NCBI GenBank assembly: GCA_002390845.1
Contig: DGQT01000001.1
Coordinates: forward strand, 124,001-188,000
Origin: Chitinophagaceae bacterium UBA4407
GTDB taxonomy: Bacteria > Bacteroidota > Bacteroidia > Chitinophagales > Chitinophagaceae
DNA length: 64,000 nucleotides
Reading direction: 5' to 3'
Below, piece after piece: positions 32,515 to 41,707 of the stretch. The notes below the pieces were generated by a model, which was not told the DNA's origin, ran no database searches, and saw nothing but the letters and a program-made list of their open reading frames with translations. Positions within the stretch are counted from its first letter, which is position 1. The number at the start of each line of letters is the position of its first letter. A program made the translations under genes and the position numbers.

Positions 32515-33840
32515 ATGGGTATTATTAAAGACCGATTCAAAGCTAAGGCAGATGCAGCTTCTGCAGAGATAAAGGATTTGCTGAAAGAGCATGGTTCAAA
32601 AAAGATAGGAGAAGTAACGTTATCGCAGGTTTACCAGGGTATGCGCGGCATTACCGGCCTTGTTACCGAAACAAGTTTGCTTGATGCACAGGAAGGCATC
32701 CGCTTTCGCGGTTATACCATTCCTGAATTAAGCCAGAAACTGCCCAAAGCACAAAACGGCAGCGAGCCTTTACCCGAAGGCTTGTTTTATTTAATGCTGA
32801 TAGGCGAATTACCAACAGAAGAAGAAGTAAGTCATGTTACTGCTACATTGCAACGCCGCAGCCATGTACCAAACCATGTATTTGCAGCCATTGATGCATT
32901 GCCTTTAAACACCCACCCGATGACACAGTATGTAGTGGGAGTAATGGCACTGCAGACTGAAAGTTATTTTGCCAAACAGTATGCCGAGGGCATGAATAAA
33001 AAAGACTATTGGGAGGCTACATTCGATGATGCATTTGCATTGATTGCACGCCTGCCAAGGATCGCGGCCTATATCTACCGTCGCAAATATAAATTTGGGG
33101 AACATATTCATCCTGACGGTTTGCTGGACTGGGCAGGAAATCTTGCCCACATGATGGGATACGACGACGAAAGTTTTTACGAACTGATGCGCTTATATAT
33201 GACCATTCATGCAGATCACGAAGGCGGCAATGTTTCGGCGCATACTACCCATCTTGTTGGTTCTGCACTGGGGGATTGTTATCAGTCTTACGCCGCAGGA
33301 ATGAATGGCCTTGCGGGTCCTTTACATGGTCTTGCCAACCAGGAAGTAATCAAATGGATTTTTGAGATGCAGAAAGAGCTGGGTACCGAAGAGCCCACCA
33401 GCGAGCAGATAGCAGCTTATGTGCAAAAAACGCTTACCTCTGGCAAGGTAGTTCCGGGATACGGGCATGCCGTATTGCGCAAAACCGATCCGCGTTTTAC
33501 CGCACAAATGGAGTTCGGTAAAAAGCATATGCCCGATGATAAACTGGTTAACACCGTTTGGAAGATATACGAAACAGTGCCACCTATTTTGCAGTCACTC
33601 GGTAAGATTAAAAATCCCTGGCCCAATGTAGATGCACATAGTGGCGCATTACTCGTGCATTATGGCCTGGTAGAGTATGAATTTTACACGGTGCTTTTTG
33701 CCGTAAGCCGTGCCCTTGGGGTACTGGCCAGCCTTATATGGGACAGGGCTCTGGGCTTTCCTTTAGAAAGGCCTAAGAGCGTTACTACCGATTCTGTAAA
33801 ACTCTGGCTGCAGGGGAAAGACGAGATTTGGGAAGGATAG
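32515..33840 (+). CDS. gltA: Citrate synthase, mitochondrial-like type
   Basis: A 441-residue citrate synthase, which condenses acetyl-CoA and oxaloacetate at the entry of the citric acid cycle. Sequence and length match the eukaryotic (mitochondrial) class rather than the usual bacterial hexameric one: LLDAQEGIRFRGYTIPE, LPKAQNGSEPLPEGLFYLML, HTTHLVGSALGDCYQSYAA. Catalytic residues are present: His271 in GLAGPLHGLANQ, His318 in PGYGHAVLRKTDPRF and Asp373 in NVDAHSGALL. It stands alone, with a repeat element upstream and a terminator downstream. An N-terminal extension of about 30 residues has no targeting character. Confidence 0.95.
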   Translation: MGIIKDRFKAKADAASAEIKDLLKEHGSKKIGEVTLSQVYQGMRGITGLVTETSLLDAQEGIRFRGYTIPELSQKLPKAQNGSEPLPEGLFYLMLIGELPTEEEVSHVTATLQRRSHVPNHVFAAIDALPLNTHPMTQYVVGVMALQTESYFAKQYAEGMNKKDYWEATFDDAFALIARLPRIAAYIYRRKYKFGEHIHPDGLLDWAGNLAHMMGYDDESFYELMRLYMTIHADHEGGNVSAHTTHLVGSALGDCYQSYAAGMNGLAGPLHGLANQEVIKWIFEMQKELGTEEPTSEQIAAYVQKTLTSGKVVPGYGHAVLRKTDPRFTAQMEFGKKHMPDDKLVNTVWKIYETVPPILQSLGKIKNPWPNVDAHSGALLVHYGLVEYEFYTVLFAVSRALGVLASLIWDRALGFPLERPKSVTTDSVKLWLQGKDEIWEG

Positions 33841-33890
33841 CGGCGTTGGGAAATGAAGAATCAGAAATAAGAAATGAAGAATGATAATAT

Positions 33891-33915
33891 AAATGCTCCG
33901 GTTGGGGCATTTTTT
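33891..33915 (+). terminator. Terminator of citrate synthase gene
   Basis: AAATGCTCC-GGTT-GGGGCATTT followed by a T-run, 50 bases after the stop codon. Confidence 0.8.
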
Positions 33916-33917
33916 AT

Positions 33918-34055
33918 TTTGTGAGTCAGGGTACAGAATTACTATGAGGCTTTACTTGCCACGCTCGGTTTACCGTTCCGTTTTCATGCCAACTTTTAAG
34001 CGAAGCGTGACATCCCAAAAAAAGTTCGGAACGAATTCATTTCGGGATCATTCTT
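33918..34055 (-). repeat. Arm-repeat, left arm type C
   Basis: GAGTCAGGGTACAGAATTAC and ATGAGGCTTTACTTGCCACG, then CTCGGTTTACCGTTCCGTTT and the hairpin return CGAAGCGTGACA. The following ATTCATTTCGGGATC tail is shared with the C element at 27738. Together with the terminator it fills the 320-base space before the GT2 gene. Confidence 0.8.
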
Positions 34056-34115
34056 TAGATTCGGGTAGTATTGAACTTATGGTTATTATCGTAGTTCGGT
34101 TTACTTTAATAACTT

Positions 34116-34123
34116 TATTTTTG
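34116..34123 (+). promoter_or_regulatory. Possible -7 box of the GT2 gene
   Basis: TATTTTTG fits TAnnTTTG and lies 40 bases before the ATG. No clear -33. Confidence 0.35.
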
Positions 34124-34162
34124 ACGATCATGTGATATTTTATTTAACCGTTATTTTTTTCA

Positions 34163-35077
34163 ATGATTCACAATAACCCAAAGGTATCGGTTGCAATGGC
34201 AAGCTATAATGGCGGTAAATATATCAGCGAACAGTTAGATTCCATTATCAGCCAGACTTATGCCAATATAGAAATTGTTATTGTTGATGACGGTTCATCA
34301 GATAATACCATCAACATCATTAAAGATTACCAGGCACGGTATCCTTTTATTTTCCTTTTTCTAAACGAACGGAATAGAGGCGTTACCAAAACTTTTGAAC
34401 GTGCCGTTGCAGAAAGTAAAGGAGCTTTTATTGCTTTTTGCGACCAGGATGATATTTGGATAGCCGATAAAATTGAAACACTTGTAAATGAAATTGGTGA
34501 ACATGATGCCATATATGCCAACTCCCAATTGGTAGATGCTGCGGGCAACAGTTTGGGCAGAGACTTTAGCGCCATTATGAAAATGCAAAGCTATTATTCA
34601 GGCACGCCCTTTTTATTATCGAATACAGTTCCGGGCCACGCTGTACTGGCAAAGGCGGCTTTTTTAAAAAGGATTGTTCCCTTTCCGGCAGAACTCTTTT
34701 TCGATGTATGGGTTGCCTATAATGCAGGTGGTAACAATGGTATAAAATTTATAGATAAAGTGCTGGTAAAATACCGGCAGCATGAGAGCAATACGGTGGG
34801 TACTGCTAAATCAAAAAATAAAAAAAGAAAACGAACCGCACAGGAACTCTTTGACATTAAACTGAAAGAATTAAAAGCCCTTGAGCCTGCACCAATAAAA
34901 GACGAACATACGAGGCAGGTACTGGCAAGGGTGATTCAACATTTTCACAGGGGCTGGAGCTTAAGGCGCAGCGTTTTCTTTTTCAGACATTACAATGATT
35001 TACTGGTAAGCAAAAACAAACCTGGATGGCGCAAGAAGCTGTATTGTATTAAGATGTTTTTTAAACCTAATTTTTAG
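34163..35077 (+). CDS. GT2-type glycosyltransferase
   Basis: A 304-residue glycosyltransferase of the GT-A fold (family 2, rhamnosyltransferase-like). Landmarks: VSVAMASYNGGKYISEQLDS at the N-terminus, IVIVDDGSSDNTINI (first acidic motif), AFCDQDDIWIADKI (the DxD-type metal-binding motif), and VLVKYRQHESNTVG. The C-terminal 90 residues are basic, without a membrane helix. It probably adds a sugar to a surface glycan or lipopolysaccharide on the cytoplasmic face. The gene is isolated: it is 7 kb from the exopolysaccharide locus on the other strand, so a role there is possible but not shown. Confidence 0.88.
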   Translation: MIHNNPKVSVAMASYNGGKYISEQLDSIISQTYANIEIVIVDDGSSDNTINIIKDYQARYPFIFLFLNERNRGVTKTFERAVAESKGAFIAFCDQDDIWIADKIETLVNEIGEHDAIYANSQLVDAAGNSLGRDFSAIMKMQSYYSGTPFLLSNTVPGHAVLAKAAFLKRIVPFPAELFFDVWVAYNAGGNNGIKFIDKVLVKYRQHESNTVGTAKSKNKKRKRTAQELFDIKLKELKALEPAPIKDEHTRQVLARVIQHFHRGWSLRRSVFFFRHYNDLLVSKNKPGWRKKLYCIKMFFKPNF

Positions 35078-35195
35078 GATAATACTACCGAAAAAAAATT
35101 TGCTCTTATTCAAAAAAAATCAGAAGGTTGCCTGAAAGAAATTTTGCGACCAATAAACAACTTGCACTTTGATGCCAAAGCTTCTGATTGATGTG

Positions 35196-35256
35196 GTGAC
35201 GAAGTGCTTGCGACGCAAGGAACGATGCCATGAAAATATATGCCGGTATTATGTCT
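35196..35256 (+). repeat. Arm-repeat, solo right arm, type A (GGAACGATGCC variant)
   Basis: GTGACGAAGTGCTTGCGACG, then CAAGGAACGATGCCATGAAA and ATGCCGGTATTATG. It is closest to the arm at 54500-54575 in reverse complement. It lies between the GT2 and 2TM genes. Confidence 0.75.
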
Positions 35257-35359
35257 ATATTTTACCCGGATATAAAAAAAGAACAAAATAAACTTTGCAT
35301 GAAGTAGTAAATTTTTTGTTTCCATCTATTTTTCTATCTTACAACACATAATTGCAGCT

Positions 35360-35638
35360 ATGGCAAACGTTAATGATAAAGATACAGTGGCGGGAAGCAT
35401 TGCTCAAAAGAGAGCAGATTTCATCAAATATTTATATGCTTATTTTATTGTTAATGTAATATTATGGGTATTGTGGTGGTTTACAGAAGGCCATAGTACA
35501 GGGCTTACAACAAATTCCTGGCCTATATGGATTATGCTTGGCTGGGGCATTGGCATGGCCTTTAAATATTTTGAGGCATACCATGGTTTAAAAAACAATA
35601 TAGCAGAACAGGAATATAAAAATCAGGAAGAAGCGTAA
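35360..35638 (+). CDS. 2TM domain-containing small membrane protein
   Basis: A 92-residue protein with two membrane helices: YLYAYFIVNVILWVLWWF (about residues 27-44) and WPIWIMLGWGIGMAFKYF (about 53-70). This matches the 2TM domain common in Bacteroidota, where it occurs alone or at the end of histidine kinases and transcription factors. The ends are charged and soluble. It lies 61 bases before the acyl-CoA ligase and may share its transcript. The function of the family is unknown. Confidence 0.8.
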   Translation: MANVNDKDTVAGSIAQKRADFIKYLYAYFIVNVILWVLWWFTEGHSTGLTTNSWPIWIMLGWGIGMAFKYFEAYHGLKNNIAEQEYKNQEEA

Positions 35639-35699
35639 TAAGTTTCAACTGCTGAGATTATATTTAACGATAGTATTTTAATATTAACGATTGCACATT

Positions 35700-37484
35700 A
35701 TGAACAAACCATCAAGGTTATTCGACTGTATTGAATACCAGATAGAAAAGTTTGGCGATAAAGATATGCTTGCCGCCAAGGAAAACGGCACATGGAAAAT
35801 ATACAGTACCAACCAGGTAAAACAAATTGTAAACAGGTTTAGTGCAGGCTTAATGAGCCTGGGCGTAAGTGGTAACGATATGAGTGAGGAGGGCTCTGAT
35901 AAAATTGCCATCGTAAGCAATAACAGGCCTGAGTGGCTCTTCACCGATATGGCTGTTCAGCAAACAGGTGCTGTACTGGTGCCTATTTATCCAACTACAA
36001 ATGCGAACGAACTGCAGTTTATTCTGAATGATGCACAGGTAAAATATATTTTCGTAAGCAATAAAGACCTGCTTGATAAAATAAAAAGTATCAGCCTTTA
36101 TGTACCCTCACTTAAAAATATTTATTCTTTCGATAAAATCGAAGGCGTAGATCACTGGTCGCAGATAACCGATATGGCAACGGGCACTGCTATCTATGAG
36201 CTGGAAGATATTAAGGCTTCCATAAGCGAAGAAAATCTTGCTACAATTATTTACACATCGGGCACCACAGGCACACCAAAAGGCGTAATGCTTACGCATA
36301 AAAATATTGTAAGCAATTTAATGGATGGCAAAGAAAGTTTTCCTTTTCCCGATGCGCCGCATTATAAAGCATTAAGTTTTCTTCCGCTGAATCATATTTT
36401 TGAAAAGAATGTGAGCTATATCTATATGTTCAGTTGCATTGCCATTTATTATGCCGAAAGCCTGGAAACAATCGGTGATAATATGCGCGAAGTAAAACCC
36501 GATATGTTTACTACCGTTCCGCGCCTGCTCGAAAAAGTTTTTGAACGAATTATGAGCAAGGGCAACGAACTAACAGGCTTTAAAAGAAAATTATTTTTCT
36601 GGAGTGTGGCCCTTGCCGAAAAGTACGACAACAACATTAGTGGTGGCTTTTTGTACAACGCAAAATTAGGCATCGCCGATAAGCTCATTTTTTCAAAGTG
36701 GCGTGAAGCTTTGGGCGGTAATGTAAAATGTATTATTACCGGCGGCGCAGCCTGCCAGGAAAAACTGTTGCGCATTTTTAATGCAGCAAAAATACCTGTG
36801 TACGAAGGTTATGGCCCCACAGAAAACAGCCCTGTAATTTGCGTAAACAGGCAACCGCCGGGCAGTATGAAATTTGGCACGGTAGGCCCGCCAATAAATA
36901 AAATAGAAATCAAACTTGCCGGCGATGGAGAGATCATGGTAAAAGGCCCCAGCGTAATGAGGGGGTATTACAAACGCCCCGATCTTACCGCCGAAACTAT
37001 TGTAGATGGCTGGTTACTTACCGGCGATATTGGTGTTTGGGATGGCGACTGCCTTAAGATAACCGATCGCAAAAAGGAACTCTTTAAAACCAGTGGCGGA
37101 AAGTACGTTGCGCCGCAGCCCATCGAAAATAAATTAAAGGAAAGTATGTACATAGAGCAGGTGATTGTTGTAGGCGCAGACCGCAAATTTGTAGGGGCGC
37201 TCATTGTACCTTCTTTTGCAAATCTTAAAGTTTGGATGCAGCAGCAAGGGCTAAACAGTACAAGCCCCGAAGAAGATTGCAGAAACCCGAAAATATTAGA
37301 GCTTTTCAAGAATATTGTAGAAGAAATGAATGCAGGCATCAACCATGTAGAGCAGATAAAAAAATTCGAATTACTGCCCCGCGAATGGAGTATAGAAAGT
37401 GGTGAGATGACACCCAAAATGAGCCTTAAAAGAAAGATCATTATGGAGAAATACAAAGACGCCATTGATCGTATTTACGCATAG
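35700..37484 (+). CDS. Long-chain acyl-CoA ligase (AMP-binding, FadD15-like)
   Basis: A 594-residue adenylate-forming enzyme that activates long-chain fatty acids to acyl-CoA with ATP. I chose the ATG at 35700 over the TTG three codons upstream. Motifs: the P-loop YTSGTTGTPKGVMLTHKN (about residues 185-202), EGYGPTENSPV, and the C-terminal hinge WLLTGDIGVWDGDCLKITDRKKELFKTSGGKYV split over A8. The internal insertion pattern (FLPLNHIFEKNVSYIYMF) is that of the long-chain subfamily. It acts in the cytoplasm, in beta-oxidation or lipid remodelling. An A-type repeat arm starts within three bases of its stop codon. Confidence 0.93.
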   Translation: MNKPSRLFDCIEYQIEKFGDKDMLAAKENGTWKIYSTNQVKQIVNRFSAGLMSLGVSGNDMSEEGSDKIAIVSNNRPEWLFTDMAVQQTGAVLVPIYPTTNANELQFILNDAQVKYIFVSNKDLLDKIKSISLYVPSLKNIYSFDKIEGVDHWSQITDMATGTAIYELEDIKASISEENLATIIYTSGTTGTPKGVMLTHKNIVSNLMDGKESFPFPDAPHYKALSFLPLNHIFEKNVSYIYMFSCIAIYYAESLETIGDNMREVKPDMFTTVPRLLEKVFERIMSKGNELTGFKRKLFFWSVALAEKYDNNISGGFLYNAKLGIADKLIFSKWREALGGNVKCIITGGAACQEKLLRIFNAAKIPVYEGYGPTENSPVICVNRQPPGSMKFGTVGPPINKIEIKLAGDGEIMVKGPSVMRGYYKRPDLTAETIVDGWLLTGDIGVWDGDCLKITDRKKELFKTSGGKYVAPQPIENKLKESMYIEQVIVVGADRKFVGALIVPSFANLKVWMQQQGLNSTSPEEDCRNPKILELFKNIVEEMNAGINHVEQIKKFELLPREWSIESGEMTPKMSLKRKIIMEKYKDAIDRIYA

Positions 37485-37485
37485 T

Positions 37486-37552
37486 TTTTTTGAGCCAGAC
37501 AATTGAATATCTATGAAGCTTTGGTTGCGTCGCACACTTGTACGTTCGGTAT
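37486..37552 (-). repeat. Arm-repeat, left arm, type A
   Basis: TTTTTTTGAGCCAGACAATT starts at the stop codon of the acyl-CoA ligase gene, then ATATCTATGAAGCTTTGG and TTGCGTCGCACACTTGTACG. The matching right arms lie beyond the DUF695-like gene (38965-39125). Confidence 0.87.
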
Positions 37553-37613
37553 TTTGTTGAGCTTTTATTGTAGCGTAGATCGAAGCGAAGATTGTTTGCG
37601 GCTGGGCTTTTCG

Positions 37614-38708
37614 TCAGTTGTTGTTAAACCTTTCAAATGATTGCCAATATTTGTCCTTATAAATGTCATACTCAATTCCAAAGCTGTACGAATATTTTTG
37701 CTGTATCTTAAAAAATACCTTTGAAGGTCTACGAAAATCTTTGCAGGCAAAGTATATATCTCTTTCTGCATTTGCGGTTTGTCTGCCAATGTTTAAGAAG
37801 CCATCAACATCTTTGAGTTCTTGCATTATTTCTTCTTCAACAGTGTCCAAAAGTTCATAATCTCTTTCATTCGGCATCCCATTATTGTTGCTTCCATCAT
37901 ATTTAAGCGTCAATACTGCGATCCATGGATGTGAAGCTTTGCTGTCCCAATTTAATAATTCTGTATTAATAACAGCGATTAGTTTGTTACCACTTTCTAA
38001 CTCAGCTTCAAGTATGGAGTATGTGTCATTTTCTGTGTCATAACGAACTCCTTCATACTTTTCAATAAATTCTTTTTGCCGCCAAGTCAAAAAGTCTTTG
38101 AGCTTGCCAATTGGAACGAGTTCTTTTTGTGCTTCGTCTTTACTAATTGTTGTTAGATTGTCAATGTTATTTAAAAAGTCAAGCTCTCCTAAATAATTGT
38201 CTAAGAAAATGTAAGTTCCATTTAGAATTTGCTTTTTATTTTCCTTGGTTAAATCGTTGTAAACTATTGTAACATCTATTTCATCAGGATAGTCTTGCAA
38301 CTCGTTTGCGTAAAAGGTTAAGTTGTCACTATTAAACTTATAACCACCCATTTCAATACTAATATCTTTTATGTCAAGTGCTGGTTTTAGAGCAGTGAAT
38401 TTCCAGCCGGCGATTTCTGGTGCAGCCTTAACAAGTTCTTCAACAAATACAATGTTTTTTGTGCTTCCGTCTGCTGTTAAAACTAATTCTACAGTATTGT
38501 CATCATATATTCCTGTCAAATAGAAATAACCGTCTTTAAGCTCTCCAAGTTTTGCTGACAGTTTATTAAAGAAGCCTTTTTCAATGTCCTTGCGATTTTT
38601 TACTACTTTGGAAAAATCTTTTTCGTTCTTTTGAAACCAAGACCAAAAGTCTGCATAGGATTTTATCGGTTCGTCTTTTGTCTTGAAGATGCTTTTTAAA
38701 AAACTCAT
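37614..38708 (-). CDS. DUF695-like protein of unknown function
   Basis: A 364-residue soluble protein from the ATG at 38708 (MSFLKSIFKTKDEP). The longer frame upstream starts with a non-ATG codon and adds 13 unlikely residues. The C-terminal third (RDYELLDTVEEEIMQEL, then NIGRQTANAERDIYFACKDF) resembles DUF695. The N-terminal part (YADFWSWFQKNEKDF) looks like the start of related regulator-of-RNase-E-like/DUF695 proteins. No signal peptide or membrane helix. The gene appears more AT-rich than its neighbours, and it is enclosed by A-type repeat arms in inverted orientation. It may be acquired cargo. The function is unknown. Confidence 0.7.
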   Translation of the reverse strand: MSFLKSIFKTKDEPIKSYADFWSWFQKNEKDFSKVVKNRKDIEKGFFNKLSAKLGELKDGYFYLTGIYDDNTVELVLTADGSTKNIVFVEELVKAAPEIAGWKFTALKPALDIKDISIEMGGYKFNSDNLTFYANELQDYPDEIDVTIVYNDLTKENKKQILNGTYIFLDNYLGELDFLNNIDNLTTISKDEAQKELVPIGKLKDFLTWRQKEFIEKYEGVRYDTENDTYSILEAELESGNKLIAVINTELLNWDSKASHPWIAVLTLKYDGSNNNGMPNERDYELLDTVEEEIMQELKDVDGFLNIGRQTANAERDIYFACKDFRRPSKVFFKIQQKYSYSFGIEYDIYKDKYWQSFERFNNN

Positions 38709-38964
38709 TAGTCGGTTTATTTTTTTTGAATTTATAGGGTGTATCAATTAACCTACCAGCAACACAAAGATTGCCGCAATTGATTAGAATTTCAAATTTT
38801 CTTTTTCGTTGATTTTCAACAAAAGTCCATTGTGTTTTTTGTATTGTCGGCTTCGCCAATCAGCCAGCTATACTTAATAAATTCTTTGTAAAAAAGTGAC
38901 CTTTCCTAATATAAATCCCCTCCAATATTCCGCTGTAGTAAAAGCTCTTTCTTAATCCAACCGC

Positions 38965-39000
38965 CCCAGTGTGCGACGCCACGCGATGAGCATAGATTGT
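38965..39000 (+). repeat. Arm-repeat, partial right arm, type A
   Basis: CCCCAGTGTGCGACGCCACG, then CGATGAGCATAGATTG. It lacks the outer GCCGGGCTC part. A complete right arm follows about 65 bases later. The rest of the 420-base space after the DUF695-like start codon shows no gene. Confidence 0.7.
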
Positions 39001-39061
39001 AGATATACACAGCCCTTGTAGACACGTGACAAGAATATCGGGAGCAATGCTCAGTCATAAT

Positions 39062-39125
39062 TAAACCGTACAAGTGTGCGACGCAACAATGCCTCAACAA
39101 AGAACTATAGCCGGGCTAAAAAAAA
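39062..39125 (+). repeat. Arm-repeat, right arm, type A
   Basis: ACCGTACAAGTGTGCGACGC, then AACAATGCCTCAACAAAG and TAGCCGGGCTAAAAAAAA. It ends three bases from the stop codon of the topoisomerase IV A gene. Confidence 0.87.
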
Positions 39126-39127
39126 GT

Positions 39128-41638
39128 CTAAAACAACTCCTGTTGGTTAGGTGGCGGTTCTGGTTTTTCCCATTCCATTTCGATGGTCTTGCTAAAGTCC
39201 ATGAGCTTTGCGCCGATGGCTTTCCAGCCCATTACTTCCACCATTTTTGCTGTTTTAAATTTAGCCCTGCGCACCTGGTCGCCACGGCCTGTCTTTACTG
39301 CAAGAATGGGTTCTTCTTCGGTAGAAACCTGTTTCAATAGATTACCCTCGCCTTCTTTTATAAAAAAGAATTTGCTGTGCAGCGTAGTGGTTTCAATTTT
39401 AAACCGCTTGATATTGAATTGCTGGTTTTTATTGTCAAGATAAACAGCGGTAACAATCTTTGAAGGATCAAACTTTTCAATCAACGAAATTTTATCGGGC
39501 TCGAAGCGCTGTGTGAGTTCTGTATCGGTTATTTCGTAATGGCCATCATTATAAAACACCACTATCTTTTCGTCTTCAAAACTGCCCAGTAGTTTTCCTT
39601 TTTCTTCAGCGTTTAAGCGGCCAAATTTATCATCAAACCAAAGCTTTCTTCCTGCCAATGTGCTGCGGCCCGCTTCTTTAAATTTCACCGTTTTAATGGG
39701 ATACTTTGTAGCCTGGTTGCCCATGCTGCTGCGGCCTTTTATATCAAGTTCTTCAAAGTAAAATTCAAACTCTTTTATGCGTGCAGAACTTGCCGGGCTC
39801 AATACAATTTTTACGACTTCAGCTTCGCCGTTTGGATTGGCAGAGAAGTAATGCACTTTGCTTTTATCGCTGCCTTTGGTAAGATCATATTCTTTATCGC
39901 GGGTAATGCCTGTAACGTTAAAACGCTTGGCATAACTGATGCCGCTGGCTCCATCGAGATAGATCATGTTGTAGGTGGTGCGCTCATCGTTTTTATTAAA
40001 GATGCTGGCATAAATAATATCCTTGCCTATAAAAACTTTTTCGCCTACACGCACTACTTTCATGATGCCGCGTTTGGTGAAAACGATGATGTCGTCCAGC
40101 TCGCTGCAGTCGCTAACAAACTCATCTTTCTTAAGGCTGGTGCCCACAAAACCTTCTTCACGGTTCATGTACACTTTTATGTTGGCAATAGCTACCTGGC
40201 GGGCTTGTATCGTGTCAAATTGTTTGATCTCTGTTTTGCGTTCGCGGCCTTTACCGTACTTCTTCAAAAGCGTTTCAAAATAAGCGACCGCGAAATCGGT
40301 TAAATGTTCCAGATCAAATTTTACCTGAACAATATCGGCTTCAATTCCTTTTATCTGTTCGTTGAGTTCATTAATATCAAGCCGGTAAATCCTGCGCACC
40401 GGTTTCTCTGTAAGCTTAATAATGTCTTCTCTTTTTATCTCCCGTTTCAGTTTCTTTTTAAAAGGATCAAACGCTTTATCAATCGCCTCAATTACATGAT
40501 CCCATGTCTCATGTTTTTGTTCCAGCTCTTTATAAATCTTTTCTTCGAAAAAGATTTTTTCCAATGAAGTGTAATGCCATTTATCTTCCAGTTCGCCGAG
40601 CTTAATTTCCAGTTCCAGTTTCAGTAAACGTTTGGTATTGCCTGCGGAAAGTGTAAGCAGTTCATGCACGCCAAGAAACCTTGGTTTGTTGTCAACAATA
40701 ACACATGCGTTCGGCGAAATACTTACTTCACAATCGGTAAAAGCATACAAAGCATCAATGGTAATATCAGGCGAAATGCCCGGTGCCAGTTCTACCTGAA
40801 TCTCTACTTCTTTGGCGGTAATATCCGTAACTTTTTTGATCTTAATTTTCCCCTGTTCATTGGCTTTCGTAATACTGTCGCAAAGCTGCGAAACCGTTAC
40901 GCTGTAGGGTACATCTCGTATGGCCAGTGTTTTTTTATCCAGCTCTTCAATACGGCAGCGGACACGTATTTTTCCACCACGTTTGCCTTCGTTGTAGTTG
41001 GTAGTATCTACCATTCCGGCGGTAAGAAAATCGGGCATCAGTTCAAACTTTCTGCCGCGTAAATATTTAATGGAAGCTTCGCACAATTCGCAAAAGTTAT
41101 GCGGCATAATCTTGGTTGATAAACCCACCGCAATACCATCCACACCCTGCGCCAATACCAATGGAAATTTCATCGGCAATGTTACTGGTTCCCGTTTGCG
41201 GCCATCGTAACTCAGTTGCCAGTCAGTTGTTTTTGCATTGAAGGCAACTTCCAGCGCAAACTTTGATAAGCGTGCCTCAATATATCTAGGTGCCGCAGCA
41301 TCATCGCCGGTACGCACATCGCCCCAGTTGCCCTGCGTTTCTATCAACAAATCTTTCTGACCAAGGTTTACCAACGCATCGCCAATACTTGCATCGCCAT
41401 GCGGATGGTACTGCATACTCTGACCAATAATGTTCGCCACCTTATTAAAACGCCCATCATCCATTTCCTTCATTGCATGCAGAATACGGCGCTGCACGGG
41501 CTTCAGGCCATCTTCCACCGCAGGCACCGCACGTTCCAGAATTACATAAGAAGCATAATCCAGAAACCAGCTTTTATACTGCCCCTGCACACCCGTTTCA
41601 TTACTCAGGTCAATCTCTTTACTAATATCTTTTGCCAT
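39128..41638 (-). CDS. parC: DNA topoisomerase IV subunit A
   Basis: An 836-residue type IIA topoisomerase subunit that cuts and rejoins DNA. The winged-helix and tower domains are present, with the catalytic Tyr119 in AAAPRYIEARLS and the quinolone-pocket region HPHGDASIGDALV. The C-terminal beta-pinwheel lacks the QRRGGKG GyrA box, which points to topoisomerase IV (decatenation) rather than gyrase. Bacteroidota parC proteins often begin as here (QYKSWFLDYASYVILERAVP). The B subunit is encoded 6.7 kb upstream on the same strand (48353-50242), with eight other genes between the two. A repeat arm abuts the 3' end. Confidence 0.92.
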   Translation of the reverse strand: MAKDISKEIDLSNETGVQGQYKSWFLDYASYVILERAVPAVEDGLKPVQRRILHAMKEMDDGRFNKVANIIGQSMQYHPHGDASIGDALVNLGQKDLLIETQGNWGDVRTGDDAAAPRYIEARLSKFALEVAFNAKTTDWQLSYDGRKREPVTLPMKFPLVLAQGVDGIAVGLSTKIMPHNFCELCEASIKYLRGRKFELMPDFLTAGMVDTTNYNEGKRGGKIRVRCRIEELDKKTLAIRDVPYSVTVSQLCDSITKANEQGKIKIKKVTDITAKEVEIQVELAPGISPDITIDALYAFTDCEVSISPNACVIVDNKPRFLGVHELLTLSAGNTKRLLKLELEIKLGELEDKWHYTSLEKIFFEEKIYKELEQKHETWDHVIEAIDKAFDPFKKKLKREIKREDIIKLTEKPVRRIYRLDINELNEQIKGIEADIVQVKFDLEHLTDFAVAYFETLLKKYGKGRERKTEIKQFDTIQARQVAIANIKVYMNREEGFVGTSLKKDEFVSDCSELDDIIVFTKRGIMKVVRVGEKVFIGKDIIYASIFNKNDERTTYNMIYLDGASGISYAKRFNVTGITRDKEYDLTKGSDKSKVHYFSANPNGEAEVVKIVLSPASSARIKEFEFYFEELDIKGRSSMGNQATKYPIKTVKFKEAGRSTLAGRKLWFDDKFGRLNAEEKGKLLGSFEDEKIVVFYNDGHYEITDTELTQRFEPDKISLIEKFDPSKIVTAVYLDNKNQQFNIKRFKIETTTLHSKFFFIKEGEGNLLKQVSTEEEPILAVKTGRGDQVRRAKFKTAKMVEVMGWKAIGAKLMDFSKTIEMEWEKPEPPPNQQELF

Positions 41639-41707
41639 AATTAAATACGCCTGTTATCAACTCGAAAAGTATGCAATGTTAGCGATGTAAATAAAACCAA
41701 TTTTATA

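Noticed and set aside
39128..41638. GyrA instead of topoisomerase IV subunit A
   Set aside because: The C-terminal domain lacks the QRRGGKG-type GyrA box, and the N-terminus is of the Bacteroidota parC kind.
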